A stretch of 64,000 bases of DNA from Cloacimonetes bacterium UBA6097. GTDB taxonomy: Bacteria; Cloacimonadota; Cloacimonadia; Cloacimonadales; Cloacimonadaceae. The stretch is from NCBI GenBank assembly GCA_002435865.1, contig DIWV01000001.1, positions 62,001 to 126,000 of the forward strand, in the 5' to 3' direction. Positions 52,306 to 62,148 of the stretch are shown here, in pieces. Numbering within the stretch: position 1 is the first letter of the stretch; each line of letters begins with the position of its first letter. The position numbers were made by a program, and so were the translations under genes. The notes beneath the pieces were generated by a model, which saw only the letters and a list, made by a program, of their open reading frames with translations, was not told the origin of the DNA and ran no database searches.

Positions 52306-53835
52306 ATGGCACAATTACATCAAAGGTTCATTCAGATTGCAAAAAAATACAGTGGGAAAAATGCAGTTAGTGACAAAGCAACAGGCAGAGATTATAACTA
52401 TAATCGTTTATTGATAGCTTCACTGATACTAACAGATAAGCTTAATGCTTACAATAGTAAATATTTGGGTATAATGCTGCCTACCTCTGCAGGTTGTATG
52501 TTATCTATTCTTGCTACTTTGATGGCAGGTAAAATTCCTGTAATGATAAATTATGCAACCGGAGCAATAGAAAACTGCATTTATGCTAGGGAAAAATGCA
52601 ATTTTAAAACAATTATCACCAGCAGAAAACTCTTGGAAAAGTTAAATATTCATCAAATTGAACATATGGTGATGATTGAAGATATACTTTTGGAAGTTAA
52701 AATCTGGCACAAATTAAAAGCAGCGCTAATGTCAAAATTGCCTTATTCTCTTTTAAGTAAGCTTGTAAGCGACGGTCCTGATAACGAAACATCTGTTATA
52801 TTGTTTACAAGTGGTAGCGAGAAAGAACCAAAAGCTGTACAGCTTTCCCACAAAAATATTAATCACAACGTAGATAATGTACAGCAGTTAGTTAATATTA
52901 CACCTGATGATGTTTTTCTTTCAGAACTTCCATTATTCCACGTTTTCGGCTTAACCATAGATTTTTGGTTGCCAATACTAATCGGTTGCAGTATGGTAAC
53001 ATATCCCAATCCACTTGATTACAAAGAAATATGTAATTTTGTCAGAGAATACAAAGTTACTTTAATGGCTGCAACTCCTTCATTCTATTATGGATATTTG
53101 CTTAGAAGCGATCCTGGCGATTTTAGTAGCGTGCGGTTTGCTTTTGCAGGTGCGGATAAATTACCCCAAAAAGTCTATGATGGATTTCTGAAAAAGCACG
53201 GTGTAAAAGTTTATGAAGGTTATGGCGCAACTGAAACAAGTCCTGTGATCTCTGTGAATACTCAGGAAAACCACAAATTGAATAGCATTGGTAAACTAAT
53301 TCCCAATGTTAAAGTAAAAATTGTTGATGTTGAAACAGGCAAAGAATTGGGCCCTAACAAAGAAGGCAAAGTTCTTGTCAAAGGCGACAATGTTATGACC
53401 GGATACCTGGGAGACCTGGAAGAAACTTTGCTTAGAATAAGGGATGGCTGGTATGATACAGGAGATATAGGGTTAATTGATGATGACGGTTTTTTATGGC
53501 ACAAAGGCAGGCTGAAACGTTTTGTAAAAGTAGGTGGAGAAATGGTTTCGTTGGTTAAAGTTGAAGATGTTTTAAGCCGCTTATTGCCCGAAGATGTAAT
53601 ATGTTGCGTTGTTGATGTTCCGAATGTATCTAAGGGTGCTGATGTTGTGGCTGCTGTTGCAACAGGTGATTTTGATATGCAAAAAATTATGAAAGAATTG
53701 AAAAAAGAATTGCCTGCTATTGCAGTACCCAAGCAATTTGTTGTTATAGAAAATATTCCCATGATGGCTAGCGGAAAAGTTAACTTTAGAGAAGTAGAAA
53801 TTATCTGCAGAGAACGTTTAAACGAAGAAAAATAG
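52306..53835 (+). CDS. AMP-forming acyl-ACP/acyl-CoA synthetase
   Basis: 509 residues of the ANL superfamily. Adenylate loop VILFTSGSEKEPKAVQLSHKN (about 165-185), YGATETSP, WYDTGDIG and the C-terminal GRLKRFVKVGGEMVSL with the late lysine in ASGKVNF (about 490). The sequence is closest in feel to the acyl-ACP synthetase half of Aas, so activation of fatty acids for phospholipid repair is a reasonable guess; an acyl-CoA ligase is the alternative. AGGGGAGAAG precedes the ATG. It directly follows the membrane cluster. Confidence 0.88.
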   Translation: MAQLHQRFIQIAKKYSGKNAVSDKATGRDYNYNRLLIASLILTDKLNAYNSKYLGIMLPTSAGCMLSILATLMAGKIPVMINYATGAIENCIYAREKCNFKTIITSRKLLEKLNIHQIEHMVMIEDILLEVKIWHKLKAALMSKLPYSLLSKLVSDGPDNETSVILFTSGSEKEPKAVQLSHKNINHNVDNVQQLVNITPDDVFLSELPLFHVFGLTIDFWLPILIGCSMVTYPNPLDYKEICNFVREYKVTLMAATPSFYYGYLLRSDPGDFSSVRFAFAGADKLPQKVYDGFLKKHGVKVYEGYGATETSPVISVNTQENHKLNSIGKLIPNVKVKIVDVETGKELGPNKEGKVLVKGDNVMTGYLGDLEETLLRIRDGWYDTGDIGLIDDDGFLWHKGRLKRFVKVGGEMVSLVKVEDVLSRLLPEDVICCVVDVPNVSKGADVVAAVATGDFDMQKIMKELKKELPAIAVPKQFVVIENIPMMASGKVNFREVEIICRERLNEEK

Positions 53836-53888
53836 CTGCAAAAAAAAATAGATGAGTTTTTAACTATATGAGGTAAATTATCCTGAGA

Positions 53889-54632
53889 ATGATTAATGAA
53901 TTGGAAATCTGGAGTGTATTATTAGCAAATCCAACCTTTGGGAATGAAATACAAAATTTACTTGATATAGGCGAATTAATTTGGCTAAGGGGCTGGGCAG
54001 AAGCTAATGCAGGAAATGTGTCTATCCGTTTACCGGAATCTATAACAGAAAGTTTGATACAATTGCTACATTGCAATGTTAAGAATTATGTATGGTTCCT
54101 TGTTTCATCAACAGGCTCCCGATACCGTGAATTTAATAAATTGGGACTTCAGAATTTTAACTTGATAGGATTGGACAAAGCTGATTTTAAATCTGGAATT
54201 TCAAACAAACAAATTATATTCCCTGAATACCGTAAACCGACTTCAGAATGGGTCACCCACTTATCAGTTCACGAATGGCTTTATCAAAACAGAGATAACG
54301 ATACCATAGTTCTTCATGCACATCCTACAGATTGGATTACCATAAGTAATTGTAGAAAATATAAAGATTCAAAACCTGAACTTATCAAAGAAATCAGAGA
54401 AAGCCTTCCAGAATTGAATATTTATTTTCCCCAAGGCATTACTCTTTTACCATTCGCTGTCCCTGGTTCTGATGAGCTTGCTGAACTGACTGTTAAAGGA
54501 TTAAATCAAAGTAAAATTGTTATTTGGGAAAAGCATGGTATATTAATCACTGCAAAAGATGTAAATTGTGCTTTTGATTATCTGGAAATTGTATCCAAGG
54601 CCGCTTCAGTTTACCTTGCTCACGGTAATTAA
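53889..54632 (+). CDS. rhaD: Class II aldolase, rhamnulose-1-phosphate aldolase-like
   Basis: 247 residues. The class II aldolase/adducin fold is shown by RGWAEANAGNVSIRLPE, the active-site glutamate region RKPTSEWVTHLSVHEW, zinc ligands in VLHAHPTDW and EKHG, and FPQGITLLPFAVPGSDELAE. The order and spacing match E. coli RhaD, which cleaves rhamnulose-1-phosphate into DHAP and lactaldehyde. No other rhamnose genes are in the window, so another sugar phosphate is possible. The binding site is poor (GAGG is 15 nt upstream). It ends 20 bp before the convergent folA. Confidence 0.88.
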   Translation: MINELEIWSVLLANPTFGNEIQNLLDIGELIWLRGWAEANAGNVSIRLPESITESLIQLLHCNVKNYVWFLVSSTGSRYREFNKLGLQNFNLIGLDKADFKSGISNKQIIFPEYRKPTSEWVTHLSVHEWLYQNRDNDTIVLHAHPTDWITISNCRKYKDSKPELIKEIRESLPELNIYFPQGITLLPFAVPGSDELAELTVKGLNQSKIVIWEKHGILITAKDVNCAFDYLEIVSKAASVYLAHGN

Positions 54633-54652
54633 TTTATTTATTTATTTACTTA

Positions 54653-55144
54653 CTATAATTTATCATCTCTCTTCTCCCATGTTTCAAAGGAAAGATTATA
54701 ACCTGATTCAGAGATTTTCTGCTCGAATGACATTATCTCCCATTCTTTCCAGTTTACATAAGGAAAATAAACATCACCCTCAAATTTATAATCTATTCTT
54801 GTAAGATAAATCTTGCCTGCAAATGGAAGAAACTGCCTGAAAACTTCCGAACCTCCAATTATAAATACTTCCTGGTCAGGATATTCAGCAAATACCTGCT
54901 CAATAGAATTCACTGTCAGGCATCCGTTGATTTGGAATGATACATCTCTTGTTAAAATTATGTTTATACGTCCATCAAGAGGTTTACCGATTGATAGCCA
55001 GGTGTTTTTCCCCATTACAACAGGGTGACCCATGGTTGTATCCTTAAAGAATTTAAAATCCTCTTTTATTAACCAGGGAAGGTGATTGTTTCTACCGATA
55101 AGTTGATTTTTGTCAAAAGCAACTATAATAGATATGATAGTCAA
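54653..55144 (-). CDS. folA: Dihydrofolate reductase
   Basis: 163 residues, normal for chromosomal DHFR. Start IISIIVAFDKNQLIGRNNHLPW, then EDFKFFKDTTMGHPVVMGKNTWLSIG, RINIILTRD, and EVFIIGGSEVFRQFLP with the cofactor loop. It reduces dihydrofolate with NADPH. The start is TTG at 55144 with AGGA 6 nt upstream, overlapping the tail of the REC-HD-GYP gene region; there is no in-frame ATG nearby. An ATTT-rich stretch (54631-54650) lies at its convergent end. Confidence 0.95.
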   Translation of the reverse strand: MTIISIIVAFDKNQLIGRNNHLPWLIKEDFKFFKDTTMGHPVVMGKNTWLSIGKPLDGRINIILTRDVSFQINGCLTVNSIEQVFAEYPDQEVFIIGGSEVFRQFLPFAGKIYLTRIDYKFEGDVYFPYVNWKEWEIMSFEQKISESGYNLSFETWEKRDDKL

Positions 55145-55152
55145 ATGAGATC

Positions 55153-56232
55153 CTACAAAGTAACATTCATAAATGAGCTGAGTGGAGGAATCTCAAGCGT
55201 TTTGAAATCCTGTCCACTTGCAGCTTTTAAAAAGTACTCAACACAAACAGGGTCAAACTGGGTTCCCGAACATCTTTGTATTTCATCAGAAGCCTGGGAA
55301 TGAGTAAAAACATCTCTGTAGCTCCTTGAACTCGTCATAGCATCATAAGAGTCAGCTATTGAGACAACTTTCGCCAGAAGCGAAATATCGTGACTTTTTA
55401 AGCCTTTGGGATATCCAGTGCCATCGTATCTTTCATGATGCTGTGAGACAATATTGATTATTTCTTTATCCAAAGCTATTGGACGAATAATCTTTTCACC
55501 AATAAGCGGGTGTTGACGAATTAGATTTAGTTCTTCAAAACTAAGAGCAGCAGGTTTATGCAGCAATGTTTGATATATACCTATTTTTCCCAAATCATGA
55601 AAGATTGCTCCGTTTCTAAGTGATTTTAACTCAGAAGTAGATAAATTCATTGTCTGACCAATAATCAAACTAATATTTGTAACTCTTTCAGAATGCCCTT
55701 TTGTATAAATGTCACTTGCTTCAAGAGCATTAATCATAGCTAATACAGTTCTGATGAAATTAAGTTCTAATAGAATATTAGCATCGTAAAGTTCTTTTGC
55801 TTTTTGCTCTAATAATTTTTCTAAATTATTGGTGTAGAGTTCATTTTGAATGAGTAAATGATGTTTTTGTACAGCTTGTTTTACTGATATTTGCAATTCA
55901 CTCAGGCTAAAAGGTTTTCTAAGAAAATCATAAACACCTAATTTAATAGCATTCTGCATGGTGCTAACTTCTGCAAATCCTGTAATCAGGATAACAGGAA
56001 TTTTTGAATTGATTATATTTATTCTTGATAGAAGTTCTAACCCATCCATACCGGGTAAGTTAATATCAGATATCACAGCATCAAAATCATTTTCTTGTAT
56101 AAAAGATAAAGCAGTTTCAGAGTCAGATGCTAATATAACATCGTATTTTTCCCTAGATTTTAGTGCTGTTCCGATCAGGTCAAGCATTGAAGGGTCATCA
56201 TCAACAACAAGGATTTTGATTATTTGTTCCAT
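55153..56232 (-). CDS. Response regulator with HD-GYP domain
   Basis: 359 residues. Receiver domain 1-120 with acidic pocket D11-D13, phospho-acceptor D56 (SDINLPGMDG) and K106 (FLRKPF). A helical linker follows, then a complete HD-GYP: FHDLGKIGI, RQHPLIGEKI, HHERYDGTGYP and SIADSYDAMTSSRSYR. This is RpfG-like; it probably degrades c-di-GMP under control of a sensor kinase outside the window. Unlike the GAF-HD-GYP at 26852-28558 the motif is canonical. GGGAATAAG precedes the ATG. Confidence 0.93.
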   Translation of the reverse strand: MEQIIKILVVDDDPSMLDLIGTALKSREKYDVILASDSETALSFIQENDFDAVISDINLPGMDGLELLSRINIINSKIPVILITGFAEVSTMQNAIKLGVYDFLRKPFSLSELQISVKQAVQKHHLLIQNELYTNNLEKLLEQKAKELYDANILLELNFIRTVLAMINALEASDIYTKGHSERVTNISLIIGQTMNLSTSELKSLRNGAIFHDLGKIGIYQTLLHKPAALSFEELNLIRQHPLIGEKIIRPIALDKEIINIVSQHHERYDGTGYPKGLKSHDISLLAKVVSIADSYDAMTSSRSYRDVFTHSQASDEIQRCSGTQFDPVCVEYFLKAASGQDFKTLEIPPLSSFMNVTL

Positions 56233-56320
56233 ATCTTATTCCCGGTACCTATCGACTATATACTATTAAGATTGATTGATTAGATCTCTCTTAATTTGGA
56301 AAGAAATTCAAAATACTGAA

Positions 56321-56548
56321 TTACCCGGCTATAACTTCTTTCACTTCCGGGATTTCTTCCTTAAGTATTCTTTCAATACCGGCTTTAAGTGTTAATGTAG
56401 CCATCGGGCAAGTACCGCAAGCTCCTGTAAGCCGCACTACAACTGTATTATCATTTTTAATGTCTATTAGTTCTACATCACCACCATCAGCTTGTATGGA
56501 GGGACGTATTTTAGCAAGGACTTCAATGACTTTTTCTTTGTTAATCAT
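56321..56548 (-). CDS. NifU-like C-terminal domain, Fe-S cluster scaffold
   Basis: 75 residues from ATG 56548, which has TGGAG 5 nt upstream; a TTG at 56566 would add six residues. The stand-alone Nfu domain is shown by IRPSIQADGGDVELIDI and the cluster-binding CGTCPMA with the following T/L-rich helix. It carries [4Fe-4S] clusters to target proteins. It stands alone between the response regulator and the RND pump. Confidence 0.92.
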   Translation of the reverse strand: MINKEKVIEVLAKIRPSIQADGGDVELIDIKNDNTVVVRLTGACGTCPMATLTLKAGIERILKEEIPEVKEVIAG

Positions 56549-56650
56549 AAATGCTCCATAATTCAATAAATTTAATTAATTACAAACTAGAATAATACAA
56601 TTAATAACTAAACACGTTATTTTGACAAGCCTTTTTTCTAAATTGGTTCA

Positions 56651-59600
56651 TCATTTTGATTTCAATGTACTGGAATGCGTTGTCAAATAATAAAAAGAAG
56701 GAATAAAAACAAGAGTAAGGAAAGTTGAAACAATCAATCCACCAATTGTTACTATACCCATAGATTGACGAAATTCTTTACCTGAACTTCCAACGCCTAA
56801 TGCCATCGGCAGCATTCCTATCACGATAGCAAGAGTACTCATAATGATTGGTTTCAGTTTATGCCTGGCAGCTTCCAATAATGCATCGTGAGCTGTAGCC
56901 CCATCCCGCCGCCGCATATTTACATAATCCAGGATTAAAATCGCATTGTTAACGACAATACCCACCAGCATGATGATTGACATCATTGAGAAAATGTTCA
57001 TGGTTGTTCCGGAAAAGAACATAGCTGCAAAGACTCCGATCAAAGCTAAGGGTAAAGTTGCTAAGATCATTAAAGGTTGGGCAAAACTCTCCAAAATAGC
57101 TGCAAGAAGCATATAGGTAAGTAATATCGCCAGAATAAAAGTACGCATCATATCTACCATTGTTTCTCTCAGCATTTCGCTATCACCACCCATGGCGATT
57201 TCATAACCTAAAGGCATTTCCACTTTGCCAAGCTCAGCTTTGATTTGGCTCGTGACATCACCCAGATTTGCACCGGTAGCTACTCCACCAGTAAATTGTA
57301 TTGCTTTGCGTTTATCATGATGAGTTATCTTATTAACTCCATTTGCGAAAGTAATGTCAGCCAATTGGGATAAGACATAATTCTTACCATAAATAACAAT
57401 CGGCAGACTACGCAATTTTTCAGGTGAATCAACTGACATAGTTTCCATGGATAATTTAATGTCATATTCATTACCTTGTTCCCTATAAGTTGTAGAAACC
57501 ATTCCTTCCACTGACGTACGCAGAGCCATAGCCAAATCATAAACACTGGCTCCGACTTCTGCCATTTTAACTCTGTCCGGGACGATGGTGAGTTCTGCTT
57601 TACCGCTTCTGGTACTTGTATCCAAATTGATTAAGCCCGGAATGTTACGGATTTTAGGCAGAATTTGCATTTTTAATTGTTCCATTTTGTCTGTATCTGT
57701 ACCCAGCAGGAAAAATTCTATCGGAGCAGAAGCACCGAAAGTCTCAGTGGCTGAGACTTTGATTCTTACATTAGGAACTTGTGCCAGATCAGTAATAAAA
57801 ACTCCTAACATCTGATTCGTAGTTAACTTTCTGTATTTAGCTTCAACTAACTGAATATCAGTAGAAGCCAGGTTTGTACCTTTATCAATCTGTCCTTGTG
57901 AGCCAAGATTGGTGACAATGTACTGTACTTCTTTATGCCTGGCAATTAAGTCCGAGATATAATCCAGTGTTTTGCTTGTTTGTTCCAGATTAGTACCTTG
58001 AGGTAACTCTGCAGAAACATTGATATATCCCTGATCAAGCATCGGCATCATTTCAGAACCGAGGAAAGGAACAAGTCCCAAACTGGAAAGAAAGACAATA
58101 AAAGTCACAATCAATAGTCCTGCAGCTCTTTTTTTGTTCTCCAACACCCAATGCAGCATTGATTCATACCATTTACCAAAACGTTCAAACATAGCGTCAA
58201 AAGCTCTGCCAAAGCGCGTTGAAATAGCTTTTTCAGGAAGCAGTCTTGAAGCCATTAAGGGTGTAACGGTAAAAGATACTATTAAAGAGATGACGGTTGC
58301 AACTGTAACAGTAACACCGAATTCCTTAAATACCTGACCTATCATAGATGTCATTGTCGCAATTGGAAGAAACACAACAATATTGGTTAGAGTTGATGCA
58401 AGTACAGCAATTGCAATTTCACTTGTTCCAATTTGAGAAGCTTCTACATTTGAGTTTCCCATTTCCTTGTGTCTGAATATATTCTCCAACACAACAACTG
58501 AATTTGTCACCAATATACCAACAGATGTTGAGAGCGCCATCAAGGTCATTACATTCATGGTAAATCCCAATGCTTTTATAAACATAAATGTAGATATAAT
58601 TGAAATAGGCATTGCTATTCCAACTATGAGAGTAGAGCGCAAATCATGCAAGAAAAGCAAGAGTATCAAACCCGTAAGTAAAATTCCTATAAGTATATTA
58701 CTCATAGTATCACTGACAGAAGCTTTAGTAAATGAAGAATCATCTCTGATAACAGTAAGTTCTACACCTTTGGGTAATTCTTTCTGTATCTGAGGAAGTT
58801 CTTTCTGAACCTGTTCAGCAATTTTTACAACATTACCATCTGAACTTTTAATGAGGGAAAGGCGCACTACATTTTCCTCTTTCTGCATCTTGGGTACATT
58901 AAAGTAGATTGCTCTCTGGCGCACGGTCTCATATGCATCTGTTACCTCAGCAATCTGACCTAATTTCTTGGGACCAAATGCTGTGGGAACTTCTGCGTTC
59001 CTGAGTTCGTCAATGTCCTGATACTCACCTTTTAACCTGACAGAATATTCCTGTGTACCTTTACTGAATTGTCCGGCAGGCATATCCATATTTTGCATGG
59101 CGAGAATCTGTGCCATCTGAGATAGTGATATGGAACTCTCAAACACTGTTTGGTCTTTGAGTTTTATATTAATCTGACGTTTATTACCGCCATTCAAATC
59201 TACATTGGCAACACCTTCAATCTGAGAGAAACGGTCTTTGAGCTTTTTATCTGCTATATCATATAAAGCTCTGCCATCGACGTTTCCGGTTAAAACTATA
59301 TCCATAAAAGGAAAGGCATTGATATCCACTTTCTGGACAACAGGTTTCTCTGCATCGGTCGGTAACTGGGTGATGATACCATCAATCTTGTCTTTCACTT
59401 CCTGATTGGCAATATTAACATCTTTACCCATCTTGAACTTAATCACGCAGATACTCACATTATCCATTGAATAAGAATCAATATTATCTATCTGGCTCAC
59501 TGTAGCTACAGCGTCTTCTATCTTTTTGGAAATCTGGGTCTCAACTTCTCTGGGACCTGCTCCCGGATAGACTGTAGATATACTGATATAGGGAATTTTC

Positions 59601-59719
59601 ATCTCAGGCATCATGTTTAAAGGTAATTGAAAATATGCCAGAATACCGAATACAATGAAAACCATGAACATCATAATTATCATTACGGGGCGGTTCACTG
59701 ATATTTTGGAGAGAAACAT
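56651..59719 (-). CDS. RND efflux permease (HAE1 family), atypical proton relay
   Basis: 1022 residues, close to AcrB (1049), with 12 expected transmembrane segments and two large periplasmic loops. Typical HAE1 text: PVMIIMMFMVFIVFGI, SISTVYPGAGPREVETQISK and LVTNSVVVLENI. In AcrB the proton relay is D407, D408 (TM4) and K940 (TM10); the matching positions here are T405, N406 and N924 (GIVVNNAILILD), so all three are replaced. The final gene of the tetR-tolC-adaptor-RND operon; AAGGTGACATAAG precedes its ATG. Substrate unknown. Confidence 0.92.
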   Translation of the reverse strand: MFLSKISVNRPVMIIMMFMVFIVFGILAYFQLPLNMMPEMKIPYISISTVYPGAGPREVETQISKKIEDAVATVSQIDNIDSYSMDNVSICVIKFKMGKDVNIANQEVKDKIDGIITQLPTDAEKPVVQKVDINAFPFMDIVLTGNVDGRALYDIADKKLKDRFSQIEGVANVDLNGGNKRQINIKLKDQTVFESSISLSQMAQILAMQNMDMPAGQFSKGTQEYSVRLKGEYQDIDELRNAEVPTAFGPKKLGQIAEVTDAYETVRQRAIYFNVPKMQKEENVVRLSLIKSSDGNVVKIAEQVQKELPQIQKELPKGVELTVIRDDSSFTKASVSDTMSNILIGILLTGLILLLFLHDLRSTLIVGIAMPISIISTFMFIKALGFTMNVMTLMALSTSVGILVTNSVVVLENIFRHKEMGNSNVEASQIGTSEIAIAVLASTLTNIVVFLPIATMTSMIGQVFKEFGVTVTVATVISLIVSFTVTPLMASRLLPEKAISTRFGRAFDAMFERFGKWYESMLHWVLENKKRAAGLLIVTFIVFLSSLGLVPFLGSEMMPMLDQGYINVSAELPQGTNLEQTSKTLDYISDLIARHKEVQYIVTNLGSQGQIDKGTNLASTDIQLVEAKYRKLTTNQMLGVFITDLAQVPNVRIKVSATETFGASAPIEFFLLGTDTDKMEQLKMQILPKIRNIPGLINLDTSTRSGKAELTIVPDRVKMAEVGASVYDLAMALRTSVEGMVSTTYREQGNEYDIKLSMETMSVDSPEKLRSLPIVIYGKNYVLSQLADITFANGVNKITHHDKRKAIQFTGGVATGANLGDVTSQIKAELGKVEMPLGYEIAMGGDSEMLRETMVDMMRTFILAILLTYMLLAAILESFAQPLMILATLPLALIGVFAAMFFSGTTMNIFSMMSIIMLVGIVVNNAILILDYVNMRRRDGATAHDALLEAARHKLKPIIMSTLAIVIGMLPMALGVGSSGKEFRQSMGIVTIGGLIVSTFLTLVFIPSFYYLTTHSSTLKSK

Positions 59720-59730
59720 CTTATGTCACC

Positions 59731-60759
59731 TTATTTCACAATCTGGACAAGGCAGTTATCTGTTAAAAGGTTAATCCCTTCTGTAATCAGGCGGTCACCG
59801 GCTTTGAGCCCCGACACAACTTCAAACTCAATACCATTATCACTCTTCGTAACAATTTCTGTTTTGATCGCTTTGTTATCCTTTTCTAACCAGACATACT
59901 TTTTGTCATTTTCATTTATGATAGATTTGCGTTCAACTACTATGGCATTGTTGATTCTGGATATTTCGAGCTTGATTTCCAGTGTAATGCCACTGATGAT
60001 TTGTTTGGGATGAGTATCAAAAACAATCACAGCTTTGAAAGCCTTTTTATCCTGATCCATAGCCATAGATACAGAAGTGACCCTACCTGTAAAAGATTGA
60101 TCACCCCAGGTGGCAATAGCTTTGAGGTTTTTTTTAAGATACTGGATTTCAGAATCAGGAATCCAGATTTCAGCTTTATACTTGGAAGTATTTGATACTA
60201 TAAACAAAGGATCACCTGGATTTACATGGTCTGCAGGACTTACTTTCATTGCTGTGATGAAACCGGAAATCGGAGCTTTAACATATATCATTTGAGTTGA
60301 TGCATTCAGATTTGCTTTTGCTACTTTATAGCCTGTAGCAACATTATCCATATCCTGTTGACTGATAGCACCCTGGGCCAATAATCTCTGCATGCGTTCA
60401 TAGGTTTGCTTTGCATTCAGAAAAGCTGAATTGGTCTGTTCGTATTGAGCTGCAGGTGTGTCTTGGGGAAAAGTTATAATGACCTGGTCTTTCTTAACAT
60501 AATCTCCAACCTTAGCATTGACTTTGAGAATCACGTCATCAACCATAGCTTTGGCAGTGCTTTCTTCTATTCCACTAAGAGGGGCATTGTATGTTAGTTC
60601 CTGTATAAAAGGTCTGGGGGCAATTTCTGTTATGCGGATTGGAATGCCGTTTTCTTTTTGCAATAGTTCCATGTTTTTTACTACTTCTTTCTTCTTTCCG
60701 CATCCTGTAAAACTTATCATCAGTGATAGTGTGAGAATTGATATAATTATTCCTTTCAT
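59731..60759 (-). CDS. RND efflux periplasmic adaptor lipoprotein (MFP family)
   Basis: 342 residues. Lipobox ISFTGC with C20, so it is anchored to the inner membrane by lipid. Order: first half lipoyl (VNAKVGDYVKKDQVIITF), a short helical hairpin (about 100-150; QRLLAQGAISQQDMDNVATG), second half lipoyl (YVKAPISGFITAMKVSPADHV), and beta-barrel domain. The hairpin is short, like that of adaptors with small outer partners. GGAAGGA precedes the ATG. The RND gene starts 12 bp after its stop. Confidence 0.93.
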   Translation of the reverse strand: MKGIIISILTLSLMISFTGCGKKKEVVKNMELLQKENGIPIRITEIAPRPFIQELTYNAPLSGIEESTAKAMVDDVILKVNAKVGDYVKKDQVIITFPQDTPAAQYEQTNSAFLNAKQTYERMQRLLAQGAISQQDMDNVATGYKVAKANLNASTQMIYVKAPISGFITAMKVSPADHVNPGDPLFIVSNTSKYKAEIWIPDSEIQYLKKNLKAIATWGDQSFTGRVTSVSMAMDQDKKAFKAVIVFDTHPKQIISGITLEIKLEISRINNAIVVERKSIINENDKKYVWLEKDNKAIKTEIVTKSDNGIEFEVVSGLKAGDRLITEGINLLTDNCLVQIVK

Positions 60760-60771
60760 TTCTTCCTTCCG

Positions 60772-62148
60772 TTATAATGTATAGCCTATAGCTTTTTTAA
60801 ATTTTTGGTTCGAACTGATAACTTCATAGATTGAATTATAATAACTTAACTTGATGCTGTTTAGGGTAATTTGTGCATCAAAGACTTCTAATTGAATACC
60901 AACCTGATTTTCAAACCTTACCTGAGCCATTTGCAGACTCTTTTCAGCAAGTTTGATATTCTCTAATTGTACATTATAATTTTCTATTGCATTCTGTAAA
61001 TTTTGCCAGGCCTGTCTGACTTCCAAAGCTATTAATTCTTTAGTATCCGTTTCCTTAATCTGTGCCTGATAATAACCATGTTTTGCGTAAGAACGTTTAG
61101 CTGTGTTGGAAAGACCTGTAAAGATAGGTATGCTAAATCCAATCCCCACGTTGAAAGAAGTACCAAAGTCTTTTCGATCAATGTCATATCCATCCGCAGC
61201 AGTGAAAAGAGAGTATCCAGCAGTGATTCCTACATTTGGCAGATAACTTCCTTTTTCGGCTTTATATCTGATTTTCATAATTTCTGTGTTAATAGATATG
61301 AGTTGTAATTCTATTCTCCTGCTTTCCGCTAATGAGAGAGATGTAGGTAAATCTTCTTGTTGAGTTTCAGGAAGAGTAAACTCTCCGTCCAAGGATATTT
61401 CTGAATCCAGTAAACCTATTTGCTTTTTAAAAGCTGACATAGCTAGATCATAAGTATTATGAGCCTGCACAACATTGGGGCGTAGTTTGGCAACTTCAAG
61501 CTGAGCTCTAAGAAAATCAAATTCGGATACCTGGCCTTCATTGTAAAGAAGTCCAACTCTGCTGAGATGGCGGGTTGCTATATTTAGTGCGTCTTGCTGG
61601 ATATCATATACTTTTTGAGCTAATATAGTTTGGTAAAACATATCAGTTGTTTTAACGATTACATCCTGTTCTAAGAGCCTGTATCTTAGTTTTTGAATGG
61701 AGCGGTATCGACTTACAGCATTTAATCCATTTATTAGCTTACCACCGGAAAAAAGTATCTGGTCGAATTTGACTTGTCCGGCTATAGAACCTTCTTTCTG
61801 AACTTTATCAGGTATAAATCCATTTGCCAATCCGGTTAAAATTCCTGCCAGCGTACTATCATTAGATGTTGCCGGATGCTCAAGGCTATCATTAAAATCA
61901 ACACTTCCCGGAATAGCTGAATCGGGCAACCAGGTTGTGCTAAGTTGATAGCCACCCTGTAATGATATCTGTGGAAGCAGCATACCCCTTACATCATAAT
62001 AAGTCTGGTCAGCTATAACAATATCTTCTTTAGCAGACAGTAAATCTTTGTTGTGCTGTTTTGCAGAATCAATACATTGTTCCAAGGTCAAAGCAGACAG
62101 ATTCAGAGCTGTAAGTAACGGAATGACTAATAATAAAAAGCGTTTCAT
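60772..62148 (-). CDS. TolC family outer-membrane efflux protein
   Basis: 458 residues. Signal peptide (MKRFLLLVIPLLTALNLSA), then two OEP repeats of long coiled helices: TLEQCIDSAKQHNKDLLSAK and, late, ALEVRQAWQNLQNAIENYNV with KSLQMAQVRFENQVG. It provides the outer-membrane channel for the RND pump. Its ATG overlaps the tetR stop by 4 bp (62145-62148), so the two are translationally coupled. Confidence 0.94.
   Translation of the reverse strand: MKRFLLLVIPLLTALNLSALTLEQCIDSAKQHNKDLLSAKEDIVIADQTYYDVRGMLLPQISLQGGYQLSTTWLPDSAIPGSVDFNDSLEHPATSNDSTLAGILTGLANGFIPDKVQKEGSIAGQVKFDQILFSGGKLINGLNAVSRYRSIQKLRYRLLEQDVIVKTTDMFYQTILAQKVYDIQQDALNIATRHLSRVGLLYNEGQVSEFDFLRAQLEVAKLRPNVVQAHNTYDLAMSAFKKQIGLLDSEISLDGEFTLPETQQEDLPTSLSLAESRRIELQLISINTEIMKIRYKAEKGSYLPNVGITAGYSLFTAADGYDIDRKDFGTSFNVGIGFSIPIFTGLSNTAKRSYAKHGYYQAQIKETDTKELIALEVRQAWQNLQNAIENYNVQLENIKLAEKSLQMAQVRFENQVGIQLEVFDAQITLNSIKLSYYNSIYEVISSNQKFKKAIGYTL

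Noticed and set aside
53262..53762. 166-codon minus-strand frame in the acyl-ACP ligase
   Set aside because: It is antisense to the conserved ANL motifs and has no binding site or family resemblance.
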